Assembly (NCBI RefSeq): GCF_006381105.1
Contig: NZ_VDET01000002.1
Span: forward strand, 124,001 to 188,000
Reading direction: 5' to 3'
Source of the DNA: Flavicella sediminum
Lineage (GTDB): Bacteria > Bacteroidota > Bacteroidia > Flavobacteriales > Flavobacteriaceae
DNA length: 64,000 nt
Both the position numbers and the translations under genes were made by a program. Positions 45,432 through 54,474 of the stretch are shown here, piece by piece. The notes under the pieces were generated by a model. That model was not told the origin of the DNA, made no database searches, and was given only the letters and a program-made list of their open reading frames with translations. The first letter of the stretch is position 1. Each line of letters begins with the position of its first letter.

Positions 45432-45998
45432 TTACTCTTCTTTTAAAAATAGTTCTCCACTTGTTTTTTTCATTACCCAATTTTGCAAATTGTGCTTCGA
45501 CTCAAACCCGGTTCCATAGATAGTATCTTGATCTAAGGTAAGTTTAAATTCTTTTTCGGTAAAGAAATAATTGATTTTTTGATCCCAATACAATTGAGAC
45601 GTTTCTAATTTTGTTTTTTCTGTATGATTGTACACCACGACATTTCCTATAATTTCAGAAATAGAGGTTTTGGTATATGACCTTGCATAGTCTCCAGAAA
45701 TAGTTGTTGAATCCGTTCCCGTTTTATCAATTGTTACAATAACAACGCCCTCCGGATATTCCGAATACGGATGCTCTTTCCTATTGCTAAAATCGTACAA
45801 CAAAGGCGTGTTTAATCGGGTAACAACCTTACCCGAGTCTTTGTAAACATACCTTACATTTTCAGATTCTCCTACAGGTAAATTCTTATCAGCTAAAAAG
45901 TCTTTAACCTCTTTAACATTGTTTACACAAGAAAAAAACATTGCCACCATAAAAATGGCAACAATGTTTTTTAAGTTATTTATTATAGTTAAGTACAT
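45432..45998 (-). CDS. lptC: LPS export protein LptC
   Basis: 188 residues with an N-terminal hydrophobic anchor ending in a lipobox-like FFSC. The LptC/OstA-like beta-jelly-roll repeats follow (LPVGESENVRYVYKDSGKVVTRL, YARSYTKTSISEIIGNVVV, LYWDQKINYFFTEK). The family bridges the LptBFG transporter to the periplasmic LPS-transfer chain. Ten bases separate it from the upstream TPR gene. The gene order coaX-OMP-TPR-lptC-CBS-ppiD is characteristic of flavobacteria. Confidence 0.88.
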   Translation of the reverse strand: MYLTIINNLKNIVAIFMVAMFFSCVNNVKEVKDFLADKNLPVGESENVRYVYKDSGKVVTRLNTPLLYDFSNRKEHPYSEYPEGVVIVTIDKTGTDSTTISGDYARSYTKTSISEIIGNVVVYNHTEKTKLETSQLYWDQKINYFFTEKEFKLTLDQDTIYGTGFESKHNLQNWVMKKTSGELFLKEE

Positions 45999-46007
45999 TC
46001 CTTTAAA

Positions 46008-47360
46008 TTAAGGAATTTTTACTGTTTCACCAATCCAACATCCAATTTTAAAAGGAGCTCCTGAAGTAACACCTTCAGTAAAGATTAACTTTTTAGCAGG
46101 AATTGACGACTTATAACTCTTAACATATTTTTTTGCAGTACTTGCATTTGCAGGATCTACTCTTTCTGCAATTTCAGCCATTTTTAAAGCGGCTACATAT
46201 ACCATTTTCTTTTCAAACTCTGATTTACCACAAGTATTTGCACTTTTAGCATACAAACTTGCAATTAACAAGTAAGCTTTCCCCATACTTCTTTTGTTTG
46301 CAATTGCTTTTCTTGCATAAGATCTGGCCTCAACTTTACGACCTTTCTTTTGCATTATTTGAGCAATTTTATACAAATAAGCTGCTTTTTTATTCGTGTC
46401 TTCTTCTTGTTGCACCGCTTTCTCAAAATACTCTTTTGCCTTGTCAAACTGATTGTTCTTAACTAAGATACCCGCATAAAAAACAGATGCTTCTGGAGAA
46501 GGTTGCGCTTTAACGTAAGCCTCTACTAATTTATCATATAATGGATCCTCTGTACATTCTTTTTTATACATTCTAGAAACAGAACTTTTCAACCATGCTC
46601 CATTCGTTTTATTTGCTTCAAAATCTGCAGTAAACATAGGAATCAAACGATCGCAAGTAGAAAGATCAACAATTATTTTATCCAAACCACCTTCTACTTG
46701 ACCGATAGCTTTAGAATTATTTTCATAAGCTTTCTTATATCTTTTTTCGCTAGAAGTTAAAACATTCCCTGCTTCTTCTTTTGCAGAATATCCATCTAAT
46801 TTCTTTGCGTAATTATCTAATTTATCGTGAACTGCTTCCACTAAAACATCATAGGTATCAAAAATAAACTGAACATTAGAATCTTTGTTCTTTTCAGTAA
46901 CATAACTGAAATATCTGTAAATTGCTTTTACACCCATTTTTGATGGATCAATTTTATAAGCTTTATCTAGCATTTGAAAAACATCTTCATCAGACTGTTT
47001 TTCTTCACTTAAGAAATCTGCATAATCGCTATATACTTTTGCTAAGTCTTTAGGATACAACTCAATTCTTTGGTCAAAAACTCTACGAACCAAAGCAATA
47101 GCTGCTGGTCTTTCTTCTGGTGTTGCTTTAGCTAATTTATCTTTAGCGATAGTCACTCCCAATTTATAAATATTTACAGATAATTTTGGACTGTTATTCA
47201 AACACCATAGCCAATTTTCATAAGCCCCTGCATAATTTTTCGACTTATAATCTCCTTTGAAAAGATTATACTTTATTGCCGCTTCTTGATTGGTATCTTG
47301 TGCGTTTACCATGTTCATGCTAAAAAATAAACATGTCATTAAAAGTAATACTTTCTTCAT
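46008..47360 (-). CDS. Exported TPR-repeat protein
   Basis: 450 residues from the ATG at 47360, chosen because it places the signal peptide MKKVLLLMTCLFFSMNMVNAQ at the very start; the upstream ATG at 47387 overlaps the preceding gene. The mature part is helical TPR throughout (FDKAKEYFEKAVQQEEDTNKKAAYLYKIA, KVEARSYARKAIAN). A periplasmic scaffold role is likely, perhaps with its outer-membrane and LPS-export neighbours. Specific function unknown. Confidence 0.82.
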   Translation of the reverse strand: MKKVLLLMTCLFFSMNMVNAQDTNQEAAIKYNLFKGDYKSKNYAGAYENWLWCLNNSPKLSVNIYKLGVTIAKDKLAKATPEERPAAIALVRRVFDQRIELYPKDLAKVYSDYADFLSEEKQSDEDVFQMLDKAYKIDPSKMGVKAIYRYFSYVTEKNKDSNVQFIFDTYDVLVEAVHDKLDNYAKKLDGYSAKEEAGNVLTSSEKRYKKAYENNSKAIGQVEGGLDKIIVDLSTCDRLIPMFTADFEANKTNGAWLKSSVSRMYKKECTEDPLYDKLVEAYVKAQPSPEASVFYAGILVKNNQFDKAKEYFEKAVQQEEDTNKKAAYLYKIAQIMQKKGRKVEARSYARKAIANKRSMGKAYLLIASLYAKSANTCGKSEFEKKMVYVAALKMAEIAERVDPANASTAKKYVKSYKSSIPAKKLIFTEGVTSGAPFKIGCWIGETVKIP

Positions 47361-47379
47361 CCTTTTAGTTATTTTAATA

Positions 47380-48636
47380 TTAATCAATTTTCCTCTGTCT
47401 AAACCATTTGTCTCCTAAAGAGAAACTAAGCTTCAAATTAAAGTATTTTTCTTCAATTAAACTAGTTGTTAATTCTCCTTTTTTTCCATACTCAAATCCA
47501 ACATTCAAATCAGACAAACCTTTACCCATTGGTAATCCTACTCCAAAAGACATGCCAAAGTCTTTTATCTGAGTTCCGTCCACCTGCATTCCTAAGTTTT
47601 CATATTTCACACCAGCTCTATAGGTTACCCTACTAAAGTAGCTTGTTAACGAATTGAATTTAGGTATATAATAACCACCTAAAGACAAACGTTTGTAGTC
47701 GGTAAAAGTCACATTTTTTGTATTGTTTTCTAGGGCAGACCCGTTAAAGCTCATTGCTTTGTTAAAGCTGTATTCAATACTCGTATTCCATTTACTTAGT
47801 TCACCATAGCCAATAGCAAAAGTTGTATTGATAGGATTAACAACAGTTGTAGAATTTGAATCATCTTCTGGCAATGCATCTACAATTGTTTCTACATCTA
47901 TTCCGTTAAAAATACCTTTGTATAATTGTGTCGACTCTTCAACACTTTGATCTTTGCTCTTTAAAAACACCAAACCTAAACCTAAGGTGTGTTTAGTAGA
48001 TGTTTTTGATTGGTAATTTACACCAAACTTACCGTCAAAACCTCTAATAATATCTTTTGTTCTATACCGAATATCATAAATCAAATCGTCTTGTTCTTGG
48101 GTTACTGTATTATTTACGGTTCCAAATACATATCCCGCCTCAAAACCTATAGAAAGTCCTTTGTATATTTTATATCCTACCCCCATAAAAAGCATGCTTG
48201 TACCACCTTCACCTTCATAGGTATAAATAGAAGTACCATCATCTTCTTGTAAATTATATCCAACACCTGTTTTACTTCTTAAACCACCGGTAAATCCCAT
48301 TTTCTCTCCTATTGGAAAACCTATTGCCAAATAAGACAATGCAAATGCAGATGATTTTTGTTCTGTTGAATTATCGGAAATTGTAGATTGATAATTTGTT
48401 GTTCCAACAGCATAAGTTGTAAACCTTAAACCTGACAAACTAGCAGGATTTGAAAAATTCAAATGCAAAGGCTCAGAAAACGAAGCTCCGATTCCTCCCA
48501 TCAATGTTTCTTCAACTGTTTTACTTGGTATGTTATTTCCTATTCCGAAAAACGAATATGGTGAGGCTTGCTGTTTTTGCGCAACGGCACTTACTGTTAA
48601 AAACACAGTTAAAAACAGTATTGTTTTTTTTATCAT
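47380..48636 (-). CDS. Outer-membrane beta-barrel protein
   Basis: 418 residues: signal peptide (1-19, ending AVAQ), then alternating beta-strand pattern with many aromatic girdle residues and a glycine-rich start (SPYSFFGIGNNIPS, MGGIGASFSEPLHLNFSNPAS) reminiscent of the FadL/OmpP1-like or PorV-like barrels of Bacteroidota. It ends in a strand, LKLSFSLGDKWF, plus a short tail. It overlaps coaX by 4 bases at its start. Transport substrate unknown. Confidence 0.8.
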   Translation of the reverse strand: MIKKTILFLTVFLTVSAVAQKQQASPYSFFGIGNNIPSKTVEETLMGGIGASFSEPLHLNFSNPASLSGLRFTTYAVGTTNYQSTISDNSTEQKSSAFALSYLAIGFPIGEKMGFTGGLRSKTGVGYNLQEDDGTSIYTYEGEGGTSMLFMGVGYKIYKGLSIGFEAGYVFGTVNNTVTQEQDDLIYDIRYRTKDIIRGFDGKFGVNYQSKTSTKHTLGLGLVFLKSKDQSVEESTQLYKGIFNGIDVETIVDALPEDDSNSTTVVNPINTTFAIGYGELSKWNTSIEYSFNKAMSFNGSALENNTKNVTFTDYKRLSLGGYYIPKFNSLTSYFSRVTYRAGVKYENLGMQVDGTQIKDFGMSFGVGLPMGKGLSDLNVGFEYGKKGELTTSLIEEKYFNLKLSFSLGDKWFRQRKID

Positions 48637-49364
48637 TCTTGTGTATTGTGTGTCAAAATTGAGTTCAAACCTTCCGCTAGAAAATTTGGATTCGCAAATA
48701 TGCTATTTTTTAATCTTTTAGACAAGTAATAAGCGTCTCCTCCTGTTAAAACAACTGTTAAATCACTAAAACGACACTTATATTCTGAAATTACCCCGTC
48801 AATTTCACTAATTGCGCCTTGAACAACTCCCGAACCGATACACGAATTTGTATCATCACCAATAAAATTTTTAAAATTATCTATCGTTAATAAAGGTAAA
48901 TTTTCAGTAAAATTATGGAGGGCTGTAAACCTCATTTGCAAGCCTAAAGAAATGGCTCCTCCCAAATAATTATTTGTTTCAGACAAGATATCAAATGTGA
49001 TGCAAGTACCTGCATCAATCACTAGTACATTTTTATTAGGAAATAAAAACGAAGCAGCACTCATCAAAGCAATTCTATCCACCCCTAAAGTAATAGGGGT
49101 TTTATAAGAGTTTATAAACGGAACCTTTGTTTGGCTATTTAACCATACTACTGCTGAAACATTTTTTAATATAGCTGCTATTTTCTTAGTTAACGCACCT
49201 ACTGAAGATACAATTGTATTAAAAATTTCGTGTTCAATGAAAATATTTTTAATTTTTTCTTCGAAATCATTTTCATCGCTTACAAAGCTGAAAACAATGC
49301 TATCTCGCTCAAAAACAAATACTTTAATTCGACTATTACCTGCGTCGATTATTAGATTTTTCAT
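48633..49364 (-). CDS. coaX: Type III pantothenate kinase
   Basis: 243 residues of the ASKHA-fold CoaX family: N-terminal phosphate loop LIIDAGNSRIKV, substrate motif VDRIALMSAA (GVDR), and central LVIDAGTCITFD, followed by GGAISLGLQMR. It phosphorylates pantothenate in coenzyme A synthesis. Its stop overlaps the start of the OMP gene (4 bases), making it first in the operon that runs down to ppiD. Confidence 0.93.
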   Translation of the reverse strand: MKNLIIDAGNSRIKVFVFERDSIVFSFVSDENDFEEKIKNIFIEHEIFNTIVSSVGALTKKIAAILKNVSAVVWLNSQTKVPFINSYKTPITLGVDRIALMSAASFLFPNKNVLVIDAGTCITFDILSETNNYLGGAISLGLQMRFTALHNFTENLPLLTIDNFKNFIGDDTNSCIGSGVVQGAISEIDGVISEYKCRFSDLTVVLTGGDAYYLSKRLKNSIFANPNFLAEGLNSILTHNTQE

Positions 49365-49412
49365 ATTATTTTATAATCCTTCAAAGATACGAATACATTT
49401 TTTCAAAATATG

Positions 49413-49445
49413 TTTGGATATATCTAAATATTACATGTATATTTG
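49413..49445 (+). promoter_or_regulatory. Promoter of tRNA-Phe
   Basis: TTTG (49413-49416), a 21-base spacer and TATATTTG (49438-49445) fit the Bacteroidota promoter, 46 bases before the mature tRNA start. Confidence 0.6.
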
Positions 49446-49491
49446 CAACCGCTTAGGCAAGCAGACTAGTTCTAAATGCCGCAGCAACAAA

Positions 49492-49564
49492 GGTGCCTTA
49501 GCTCAGTTGGTAGAGCAATGGACTGAAAATCCATGTGTCCCTGGTTCGATTCCTGGAGGCACCA
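49492..49564 (+). tRNA. tRNA-Phe (anticodon GAA)
   Basis: A 73-base cloverleaf: acceptor GGTGCCT pairs with AGGCACC, D arm agctcagttggtagagc, anticodon stem atgga/tccat with loop ctGAAaa, T arm with ggttcgattcc. The discriminator base is A and CCA is not encoded. Confidence 0.97.
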
Positions 49565-49567
49565 CTT

Positions 49568-49604
49568 AAAAACCGTAAAGATTCATTTCTTTACGGTTTT
49601 TTTT
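49568..49604 (+). terminator. Terminator after tRNA-Phe
   Basis: aaaaccgtaaag pairs with ctttacggtttt (8-base loop), followed by Ts. Confidence 0.85.
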
Positions 49605-49609
49605 ACACT

Positions 49610-49784
49610 CCAAACTTTCAACTCACATACAATTTTTGGGTCAGTCGTAAAAGTTGTGGGATTTTGATAATTACGCATAAATATTGGCAAGTCTAAATAG
49701 GAAAAAAGGAATATTTCTTACACCTCTAAATTGTGCTCTAAAGTCTTTAATTTTGGCATTGAAGGATTCAGCAGAACAAGTTTA
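49610..49784 (-). mobile_element. Insertion-sequence remnant (transposase C-terminus and probable IS end)
   Basis: On the minus strand 49784-49671 encodes an uninterrupted tail containing SAESFNAKIKDFRAQFRGV, then RNIPFFLFRLANIYA and a stop. This is the typical C-terminus of ISAon1-like transposases of Bacteroidota. Upstream of it is a stop codon and then the tRNA terminator hairpin, so all of the N-terminal and central transposase is gone. Bases 49610-49670 may retain the element's end. The remnant lies between two tRNA genes. Confidence 0.7.
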
Positions 49785-49800
49785 GCAGTTTTCGAGCAAA

Positions 49801-49830
49801 AAAAAACCATAACAAATGTTATGGTTTTTT
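49801..49830. terminator. Terminator hairpin beside tRNA-Ser
   Basis: A perfect 13-base inverted repeat (aaaaaaccataac / gttatggtttttt, 4-base loop) lies 6 bases beyond the 3' end of the minus-strand tRNA-Ser. The A-run gives a T-run on that strand. Confidence 0.85.
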
Positions 49831-49835
49831 TTATG

Positions 49836-49920
49836 CGGAGAATGAGGGATTCGAACCCCCGGAGGTGTGACCCTCAACAGTTTTCAAGACTGCCGCATTC
49901 GACCACTCTGCCAATTCTCC
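49836..49920 (-). tRNA. tRNA-Ser (anticodon TGA)
   Basis: An 85-base class II tRNA with long variable arm: acceptor GGAGAAT pairs with ATTCTCC, anticodon loop ctTGAaa in a cagt/actg stem, variable arm gagggtcacacctc, T loop ggttcgaatcc, discriminator G. CCA is not encoded. Confidence 0.97.
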
Positions 49921-50095
49921 AAGTGTCTCATCAGGTATTCCCTGAATGCGGTTGCAAATATACAGGCTTTTTACAATACACTCAAACTTTTTTTAATCTT
50001 TTTTTACATTTTTTTTATTTCAAAAATCAATCTACTGAAAACAAAAAAGTTAGAACAAAATTATTTTTACTTTAAAAGGATTTACCAACATTAAG

Positions 50096-50103
50096 TACCT
50101 TTG
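50096..50103 (+). promoter_or_regulatory. Candidate -7 box TACCTTTG upstream of the TauE/SafE gene
   Basis: It matches TAnnTTTG and ends 15 bases before the ATG at 50119. The -33 element is weak. Confidence 0.45.
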
Positions 50104-50118
50104 TTTTAAAATATTTGT

Positions 50119-50874
50119 ATGACATTAGATCTTATTCTTCTCATTATTGCTGGTTTTTTTGCTGGAGCCATAAATACAATTGCCGGCGGAGGATCCCTAT
50201 TGACTTTGCCTTTACTTATTTTTATGGGCTTGCCAGAGGCCATCGCCAATGGAACAAATAGAATTGCTATCTTTTTTCAGACAGCATCCTCTGTCGCTGG
50301 TTTTCGAAGTAAAGGCGTAGTAACATATCCTTTTAGCCTTTACTTAGGCATATCAGCTTCCATAGGCTCCTTTATAGGCGCACAATATGCTATAGACATT
50401 GACGGTGCAACCTTTAAAAAAATCTTATCTATTGTCATGATTGTTGTTGTGTTCTTAATTGTATTCAAGAAAAACAACAACTCATTAGAAGTCTTAGCAG
50501 AAAGAACTACAGGAAAACATTTATACATAGCCATTATTGTTTTTTTCTTTGTAGGACTTTATGGTGGTTTTTTAAATGCAGGCGTCGGTTTTATAATGCT
50601 AGCCATATTACCCATGATCAATCGATTTACTTTAGTAAAATCGAACGCTACCAAAGTAACCGTTGCTTTTATTTACACGGCCATTGCCTTGAGTGTATTT
50701 ATATTTAATGGAAAAGTAGATTGGAAATTAGGTTTAACGCTAGCTATTGGAAATGCTACGGGAGCTTGGTTTGCCAGCCGTTATTCAGTAAAAAAAGGTG
50801 ATAAATTTATTCGGTATGCTTTATTTGTGATTGTTGTGGGAATGTCTATAAAATTATGGTTTTACAATAGTTAA
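50119..50874 (+). CDS. TauE/SafE-family sulfite/anion exporter-like membrane protein
   Basis: 251 residues and about eight hydrophobic helices, with the two-fold family motif AGAINTIAGGGSLLTLPLLIF near the N-terminus and a repeat form GGFLNAGVGFIMLAIL in the second half. The family moves sulfite, sulfoacetate or related organosulfur anions across the inner membrane. Substrate cannot be read from sequence. A monocistronic arrangement is likely, with a gap on each side. Confidence 0.9.
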   Translation: MTLDLILLIIAGFFAGAINTIAGGGSLLTLPLLIFMGLPEAIANGTNRIAIFFQTASSVAGFRSKGVVTYPFSLYLGISASIGSFIGAQYAIDIDGATFKKILSIVMIVVVFLIVFKKNNNSLEVLAERTTGKHLYIAIIVFFFVGLYGGFLNAGVGFIMLAILPMINRFTLVKSNATKVTVAFIYTAIALSVFIFNGKVDWKLGLTLAIGNATGAWFASRYSVKKGDKFIRYALFVIVVGMSIKLWFYNS

Positions 50875-50936
50875 TTATCTCTCGATTAGAAAGGTCATGA
50901 AAAAAGTTTTTTTTAACTTCGCCAAAAATAATTTTT

Positions 50937-52001
50937 ATGTCGAATTCTTTCGGAAAACTTTTTAGAATAAGCACTTTTGGTGAATCACACGGACCAGCAA
51001 TTGGCGGTGTTATAGACGGATGTCCTCCTGGTATTGAACTAGATTTTGAAGCCATTCAAAATGAACTGAACAGAAGAAAACCTGGACAATCTAAAATTGT
51101 GACCCAACGAAAAGAACCAGATGAAGTAAAATTTCATTCTGGAATTTTTGAAGGCAAAACGACAGGTGCTTCTATTGGTTACGTGATTGAAAACACCAAT
51201 CAAAAATCGAAAGACTATTCCCATATTGCTAAAACATACCGTCCTTCACATGCCGATTACACCTACGACAAAAAATACGAAGGTCATAGAGATTATAGAG
51301 GAGGCGGAAGAACTTCAGCAAGAGAAACAGCCAATTGGGTTGTAGGAGGTGCCGTTGCCAAACAAATTATTAAAAACATTAAAATAAATGCCTATACATC
51401 TGCTATTGGCCCTATTCAGTTAAACACACCTTATCAAGAATTAGATTTCAATCAAATTGAAGCTAATATTGCACGTTGTCCGGATCCAGTCATTGCAGAA
51501 CAAATGATTGATTATGTTTCTGACATAAAGAAACAAGGGGATACCGTTGGTGGTGTTGTAACTTGTGTTCTGCAAAATGTACCTGTCGGATTAGGAGAAC
51601 CTATTTTTAATAAATTACATGCTGCTTTAGGACAAGCAATGCTTTCTATCAATGCCGTAAAAGGTTTTGAATATGGTAGCGGTTTTGAAGGAGCTAAAAT
51701 GAAAGGTAGCGATCATAACGATATTTTTAATGCGGATGAATCGACGAAAACAAATCTTTCTGGAGGTATTCAAGGGGGAATTAGTAACGGAATGGACATA
51801 TACTTTAAAGTAGCTTTTAAACCTGTTGCCACCATTATTCAAAAACAAATGACCATTGATAGCGATGGAAATGAAGTAGAAATGATGGGAAAAGGAAGAC
51901 ATGATCCTTGTGTTGTACCTAGGGCTATTCCTATTGTAGAAGCCATGGCTGCCATGGTATTAACAGACTTTATGATGTTAAACAAATCGACTCAGATATA
52001 A
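50937..52001 (+). CDS. aroC: Chorismate synthase
   Basis: 354 residues. The family signatures are present: [18 protein letters not shown] near the N-terminus, [30 protein letters not shown], and [12 protein letters not shown], ending in [17 protein letters not shown]. It converts EPSP to chorismate using reduced FMN, the last step of the shikimate pathway. Length is normal for the family. Confidence 0.97.
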   Translation: MSNSFGKLFRISTFGESHGPAIGGVIDGCPPGIELDFEAIQNELNRRKPGQSKIVTQRKEPDEVKFHSGIFEGKTTGASIGYVIENTNQKSKDYSHIAKTYRPSHADYTYDKKYEGHRDYRGGGRTSARETANWVVGGAVAKQIIKNIKINAYTSAIGPIQLNTPYQELDFNQIEANIARCPDPVIAEQMIDYVSDIKKQGDTVGGVVTCVLQNVPVGLGEPIFNKLHAALGQAMLSINAVKGFEYGSGFEGAKMKGSDHNDIFNADESTKTNLSGGIQGGISNGMDIYFKVAFKPVATIIQKQMTIDSDGNEVEMMGKGRHDPCVVPRAIPIVEAMAAMVLTDFMMLNKSTQI

Positions 52002-52007
52002 ACATAC

Positions 52008-52035
52008 AAAACTCACCAATTGGTGAGTTTTTTTA
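52008..52035 (+). terminator. Terminator after aroC
   Basis: aaaactcacc pairs with ggtgagtttt around an AATT loop, then a T-run, ending 11 bases before the NUDIX start codon. Confidence 0.85.
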
Positions 52036-52045
52036 TTTTACAGCA

Positions 52046-52600
52046 ATGAAAAAATGGAAGATTTTAAATAAAAAAGACATGTCTCCTAGCAAATGGTTTC
52101 CTATTGAACGCCATACGGTAGAAATGCATGATGAAAAAATTGTTGACGATTTTTACATTTCTCCCTTAGGAGATGGTGTGATGACACTTCCTTTTACTAA
52201 AGACAACAAAATTGTTCTTATAAAACAATACAAACACGGTTTTGGAGAAATTACTTATGACTTACCTGCTGGATTTACACAAGTAGGAAAATCAGTTGAA
52301 GCATCAGCACTTGCTGAATTAGAAGAAGAAACGGGCATTATAGCAACTAGTAGCGACTTATTCTTTTTAGGGAAATTTTGCAATGTTCCCGCCAAACTAA
52401 AACATACAACTTATAGTTATTTAGTTAGAAATGTTTGTTTTAATGGAGTACAAAAGCTTGATGACTGCGAAGAAATACTTGTAGAAACACAAGAACCCCA
52501 AAAAGTAATTTCTATGATAAAAGAAAATATAATTATGAAAAGTGACGTGGTGGCCACTATTATGAAAGCTTATTTAGAATTCCCTGAATTGTTTATTTAA
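52046..52600 (+). CDS. NUDIX hydrolase (ADP-sugar pyrophosphatase-like)
   Basis: 184 residues. NUDIX box lies near residues 80-103: GFTQVGKSVEASALAELEEE followed by TG, matching Gx5Ex7REUxEExGU with A in place of the first R. The N-terminal part (WFPIERHTVEMHDEKIVDDF) resembles ADP-ribose pyrophosphatase-type enzymes that hydrolyse nucleoside-diphosphate-linked metabolites. The exact substrate is unassigned. A terminator lies only 11 bases upstream, so its own transcription must start inside or read through it. Confidence 0.85.
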   Translation: MKKWKILNKKDMSPSKWFPIERHTVEMHDEKIVDDFYISPLGDGVMTLPFTKDNKIVLIKQYKHGFGEITYDLPAGFTQVGKSVEASALAELEEETGIIATSSDLFFLGKFCNVPAKLKHTTYSYLVRNVCFNGVQKLDDCEEILVETQEPQKVISMIKENIIMKSDVVATIMKAYLEFPELFI

Positions 52601-52615
52601 TCCAAATTTATTTAA

Positions 52616-52644
52616 ACCTAACAGGTTTTGAAAACCTGTTAGGT
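52616..52644. repeat. Long perfect palindrome, terminator-like
   Basis: acctaacaggtttt and its exact complement are separated by one base, between the converging NUDIX and ruvC genes. It can act as a bidirectional terminator, though a long T-run is absent. This aacaggtttt type palindrome is the kind that may recur as a dispersed repeat in flavobacterial genomes. Confidence 0.65.
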
Positions 52645-52656
52645 CTTAATAAAATA

Positions 52657-53247
52657 TTATTTCGCTTTATTTACTTTATTCATATTGGCTTTAGCGAAAG
52701 AGGCCCAACCCGAATAATTTTTCCCACCAACAACAACGCCACTGTTATAGTAGTGACATACGGCAGCGGCCAAACCATCGGTAGCATCCAGGTTTTTAGG
52801 TAAGGTTTTTAAATTCAAAGTAGATTTTAGCATCAAAGCAACCTGCTCTTTACTAGCATTTCCATTTCCGGTAATAGCCATCTTAATTTTTTTGGGAAGG
52901 TATTCTGTAATTGGAATTTCTCTTGACAAACCAGCAGCCATTGCCACACCTTGCGCCCTACCCAACTTTAACATGGACTGCACATTTTTCCCAAAGAAAG
53001 GAGCTTCAATAGCAATTTCATCAGGATGATAGGTATCAATCAGCTCAATGGTACGTTCAAAAATAAGCTTTAATTTGGTATAAGGATCATCGTACTTCTG
53101 AAGTAACAATTCATTCATTTGAATAAATTCCATTTTTTTCTTCACTATTTTTATCAATCCAAATCCCATAATGGTGGTTCCTGGGTCTATTCCTAAAATG
53201 ATGCGTTCAACACTCAATACACTATTATTTACAATTAATACTTTCAC
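52657..53247 (-). CDS. ruvC: Holliday-junction resolvase RuvC
   Basis: 196 residues. RuvC motifs: ILGIDPGTTIMGFG with catalytic Asp at 21, IAIEAPFFGKNVQS, and DATDGLAAAVCHY for the last acidic pair. It cleaves Holliday junctions with RuvAB. The ATG at 53247 gives a ~12-residue N-terminal extension over typical homologues; no closer ATG exists, so a downstream TTG (residue 11) is the only alternative. Confidence 0.94.
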   Translation of the reverse strand: MKVLIVNNSVLSVERIILGIDPGTTIMGFGLIKIVKKKMEFIQMNELLLQKYDDPYTKLKLIFERTIELIDTYHPDEIAIEAPFFGKNVQSMLKLGRAQGVAMAAGLSREIPITEYLPKKIKMAITGNGNASKEQVALMLKSTLNLKTLPKNLDATDGLAAAVCHYYNSGVVVGGKNYSGWASFAKANMNKVNKAK

Positions 53248-53376
53248 TTTATTTTATCGCATATTAGCAACAAAACAACACCACGAAGATAAAGAAATTC
53301 AATGCAGTAAAACTTACGAGATGCCAATCTACCAAATATTTTTTCTATTTTCACAAACTCTTAAACCCTATACCTT

Positions 53377-54474
53377 TTGATTTTATTTGGATGTTTTATA
53401 AGCCTAAGCTATGTTAGTGTATTAACGTATTTATTAATGGGCTTTGAAAAAAACAAACTTGCTAAACCAATAAACATCCCAAAAACTAATTTTTCTATTA
53501 TCATTGCTTTTAGAAACGAAGAGAAAAACCTACTCACTTTACTGAACAGCTTAAAACTACTAAACTACCCCGATAGTAAATTTGAAATTTTATTGGTGAA
53601 TGATTTTTCTACTGACAACTCAGTTCCTATTATCGAAAATTTTCAACAAGAAAACAAAACGATAGCGCTACAAATCTTACACACTCCACAGACTACAAAA
53701 AAACAAGCCTTAACATTCGGAATACAACATAGTAAATTTGACCAAATAATAAGCACAGATGCCGATTGTATAGTACCCATTAACTGGTTAAAAAGTTACG
53801 ATGCCTTTTTACAAAAACATCCCGCGAAATTAATTTCTGGGCCAGTTGCTTATAGTACCGACAATTGCTTTTTACAACAATTTCAGAATTTAGAATTTCT
53901 AAGTCTTATGGGAGCTACTATTGGTGGTTTTGGAAACAAGTCACCTTTTATGGCGAATGGTGCTAATATTAGCTATTCTAAAATAATTTTTAAAGAGCTA
54001 CTTGGCTTTAGCGGAAATGAATTCATTGCCAGTGGAGATGATTTGTTTTTACTGGAGAAAATAGAAAAAAACTATAAAAATGAAAGCCATTTTTTGCAGA
54101 ACTGCAACGCTATTGTAACAACCAAACCCGCTCTAACATTTCAGGAATTAAAAATGCAGCGCATCCGTTGGGCAGCTAAAATGACACATTCTAAAAACAA
54201 ATTTGCAAAAATAGTAGGCATCGTAGTTTTTACCATGAATTTGAGCCTTATCATCTCCATCGTTATATCTATAAAATGGACAATCCTATTACTTACTAGT
54301 AAAGCTGTCATTGATTATTTACTCGTCAGAAAAACTGCTTTGTTTTTGGAACAAAAATCTTGGAAAAAATATTTCTTACCCAGTTTATTCCTATATCCAT
54401 TATTCAACACCTATATCGCCATATTAGCACTTTATAAGGGCTATACATGGAAGGGAAGAAACTTTAAACAATAA
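53377..54474 (+). CDS. Family 2 glycosyltransferase, membrane-associated
   Basis: 365 residues from a TTG start; an in-frame stop at 53362 limits any extension, and the first in-frame ATG would remove the N-terminal helix. GT2/GT-A domain ~35-240: FSIIIAFRNEEKNLLTLLNSL, LLVNDFSTDNS, STDADCIVP (DxD-like), and QRIRWAAKM (QxxRW). Two or three hydrophobic helices follow at the C-terminus. It probably adds a sugar to a lipid or polysaccharide at the cytoplasmic membrane. Acceptor unknown. Confidence 0.88.
   Translation: MILFGCFISLSYVSVLTYLLMGFEKNKLAKPINIPKTNFSIIIAFRNEEKNLLTLLNSLKLLNYPDSKFEILLVNDFSTDNSVPIIENFQQENKTIALQILHTPQTTKKQALTFGIQHSKFDQIISTDADCIVPINWLKSYDAFLQKHPAKLISGPVAYSTDNCFLQQFQNLEFLSLMGATIGGFGNKSPFMANGANISYSKIIFKELLGFSGNEFIASGDDLFLLEKIEKNYKNESHFLQNCNAIVTTKPALTFQELKMQRIRWAAKMTHSKNKFAKIVGIVVFTMNLSLIISIVISIKWTILLLTSKAVIDYLLVRKTALFLEQKSWKKYFLPSLFLYPLFNTYIAILALYKGYTWKGRNFKQ

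Noticed and set aside
49731-50075. A 114-codon plus-strand frame across the tRNA-Ser region
   Set aside because: It runs through the complement of tRNA-Ser and the hairpin next to it; the translation has no domain or signal and is a chance frame.
53171-53380. A 69-codon plus-strand frame upstream of the glycosyltransferase
   Set aside because: Most of it is antisense to ruvC and the rest lacks any recognisable protein feature.
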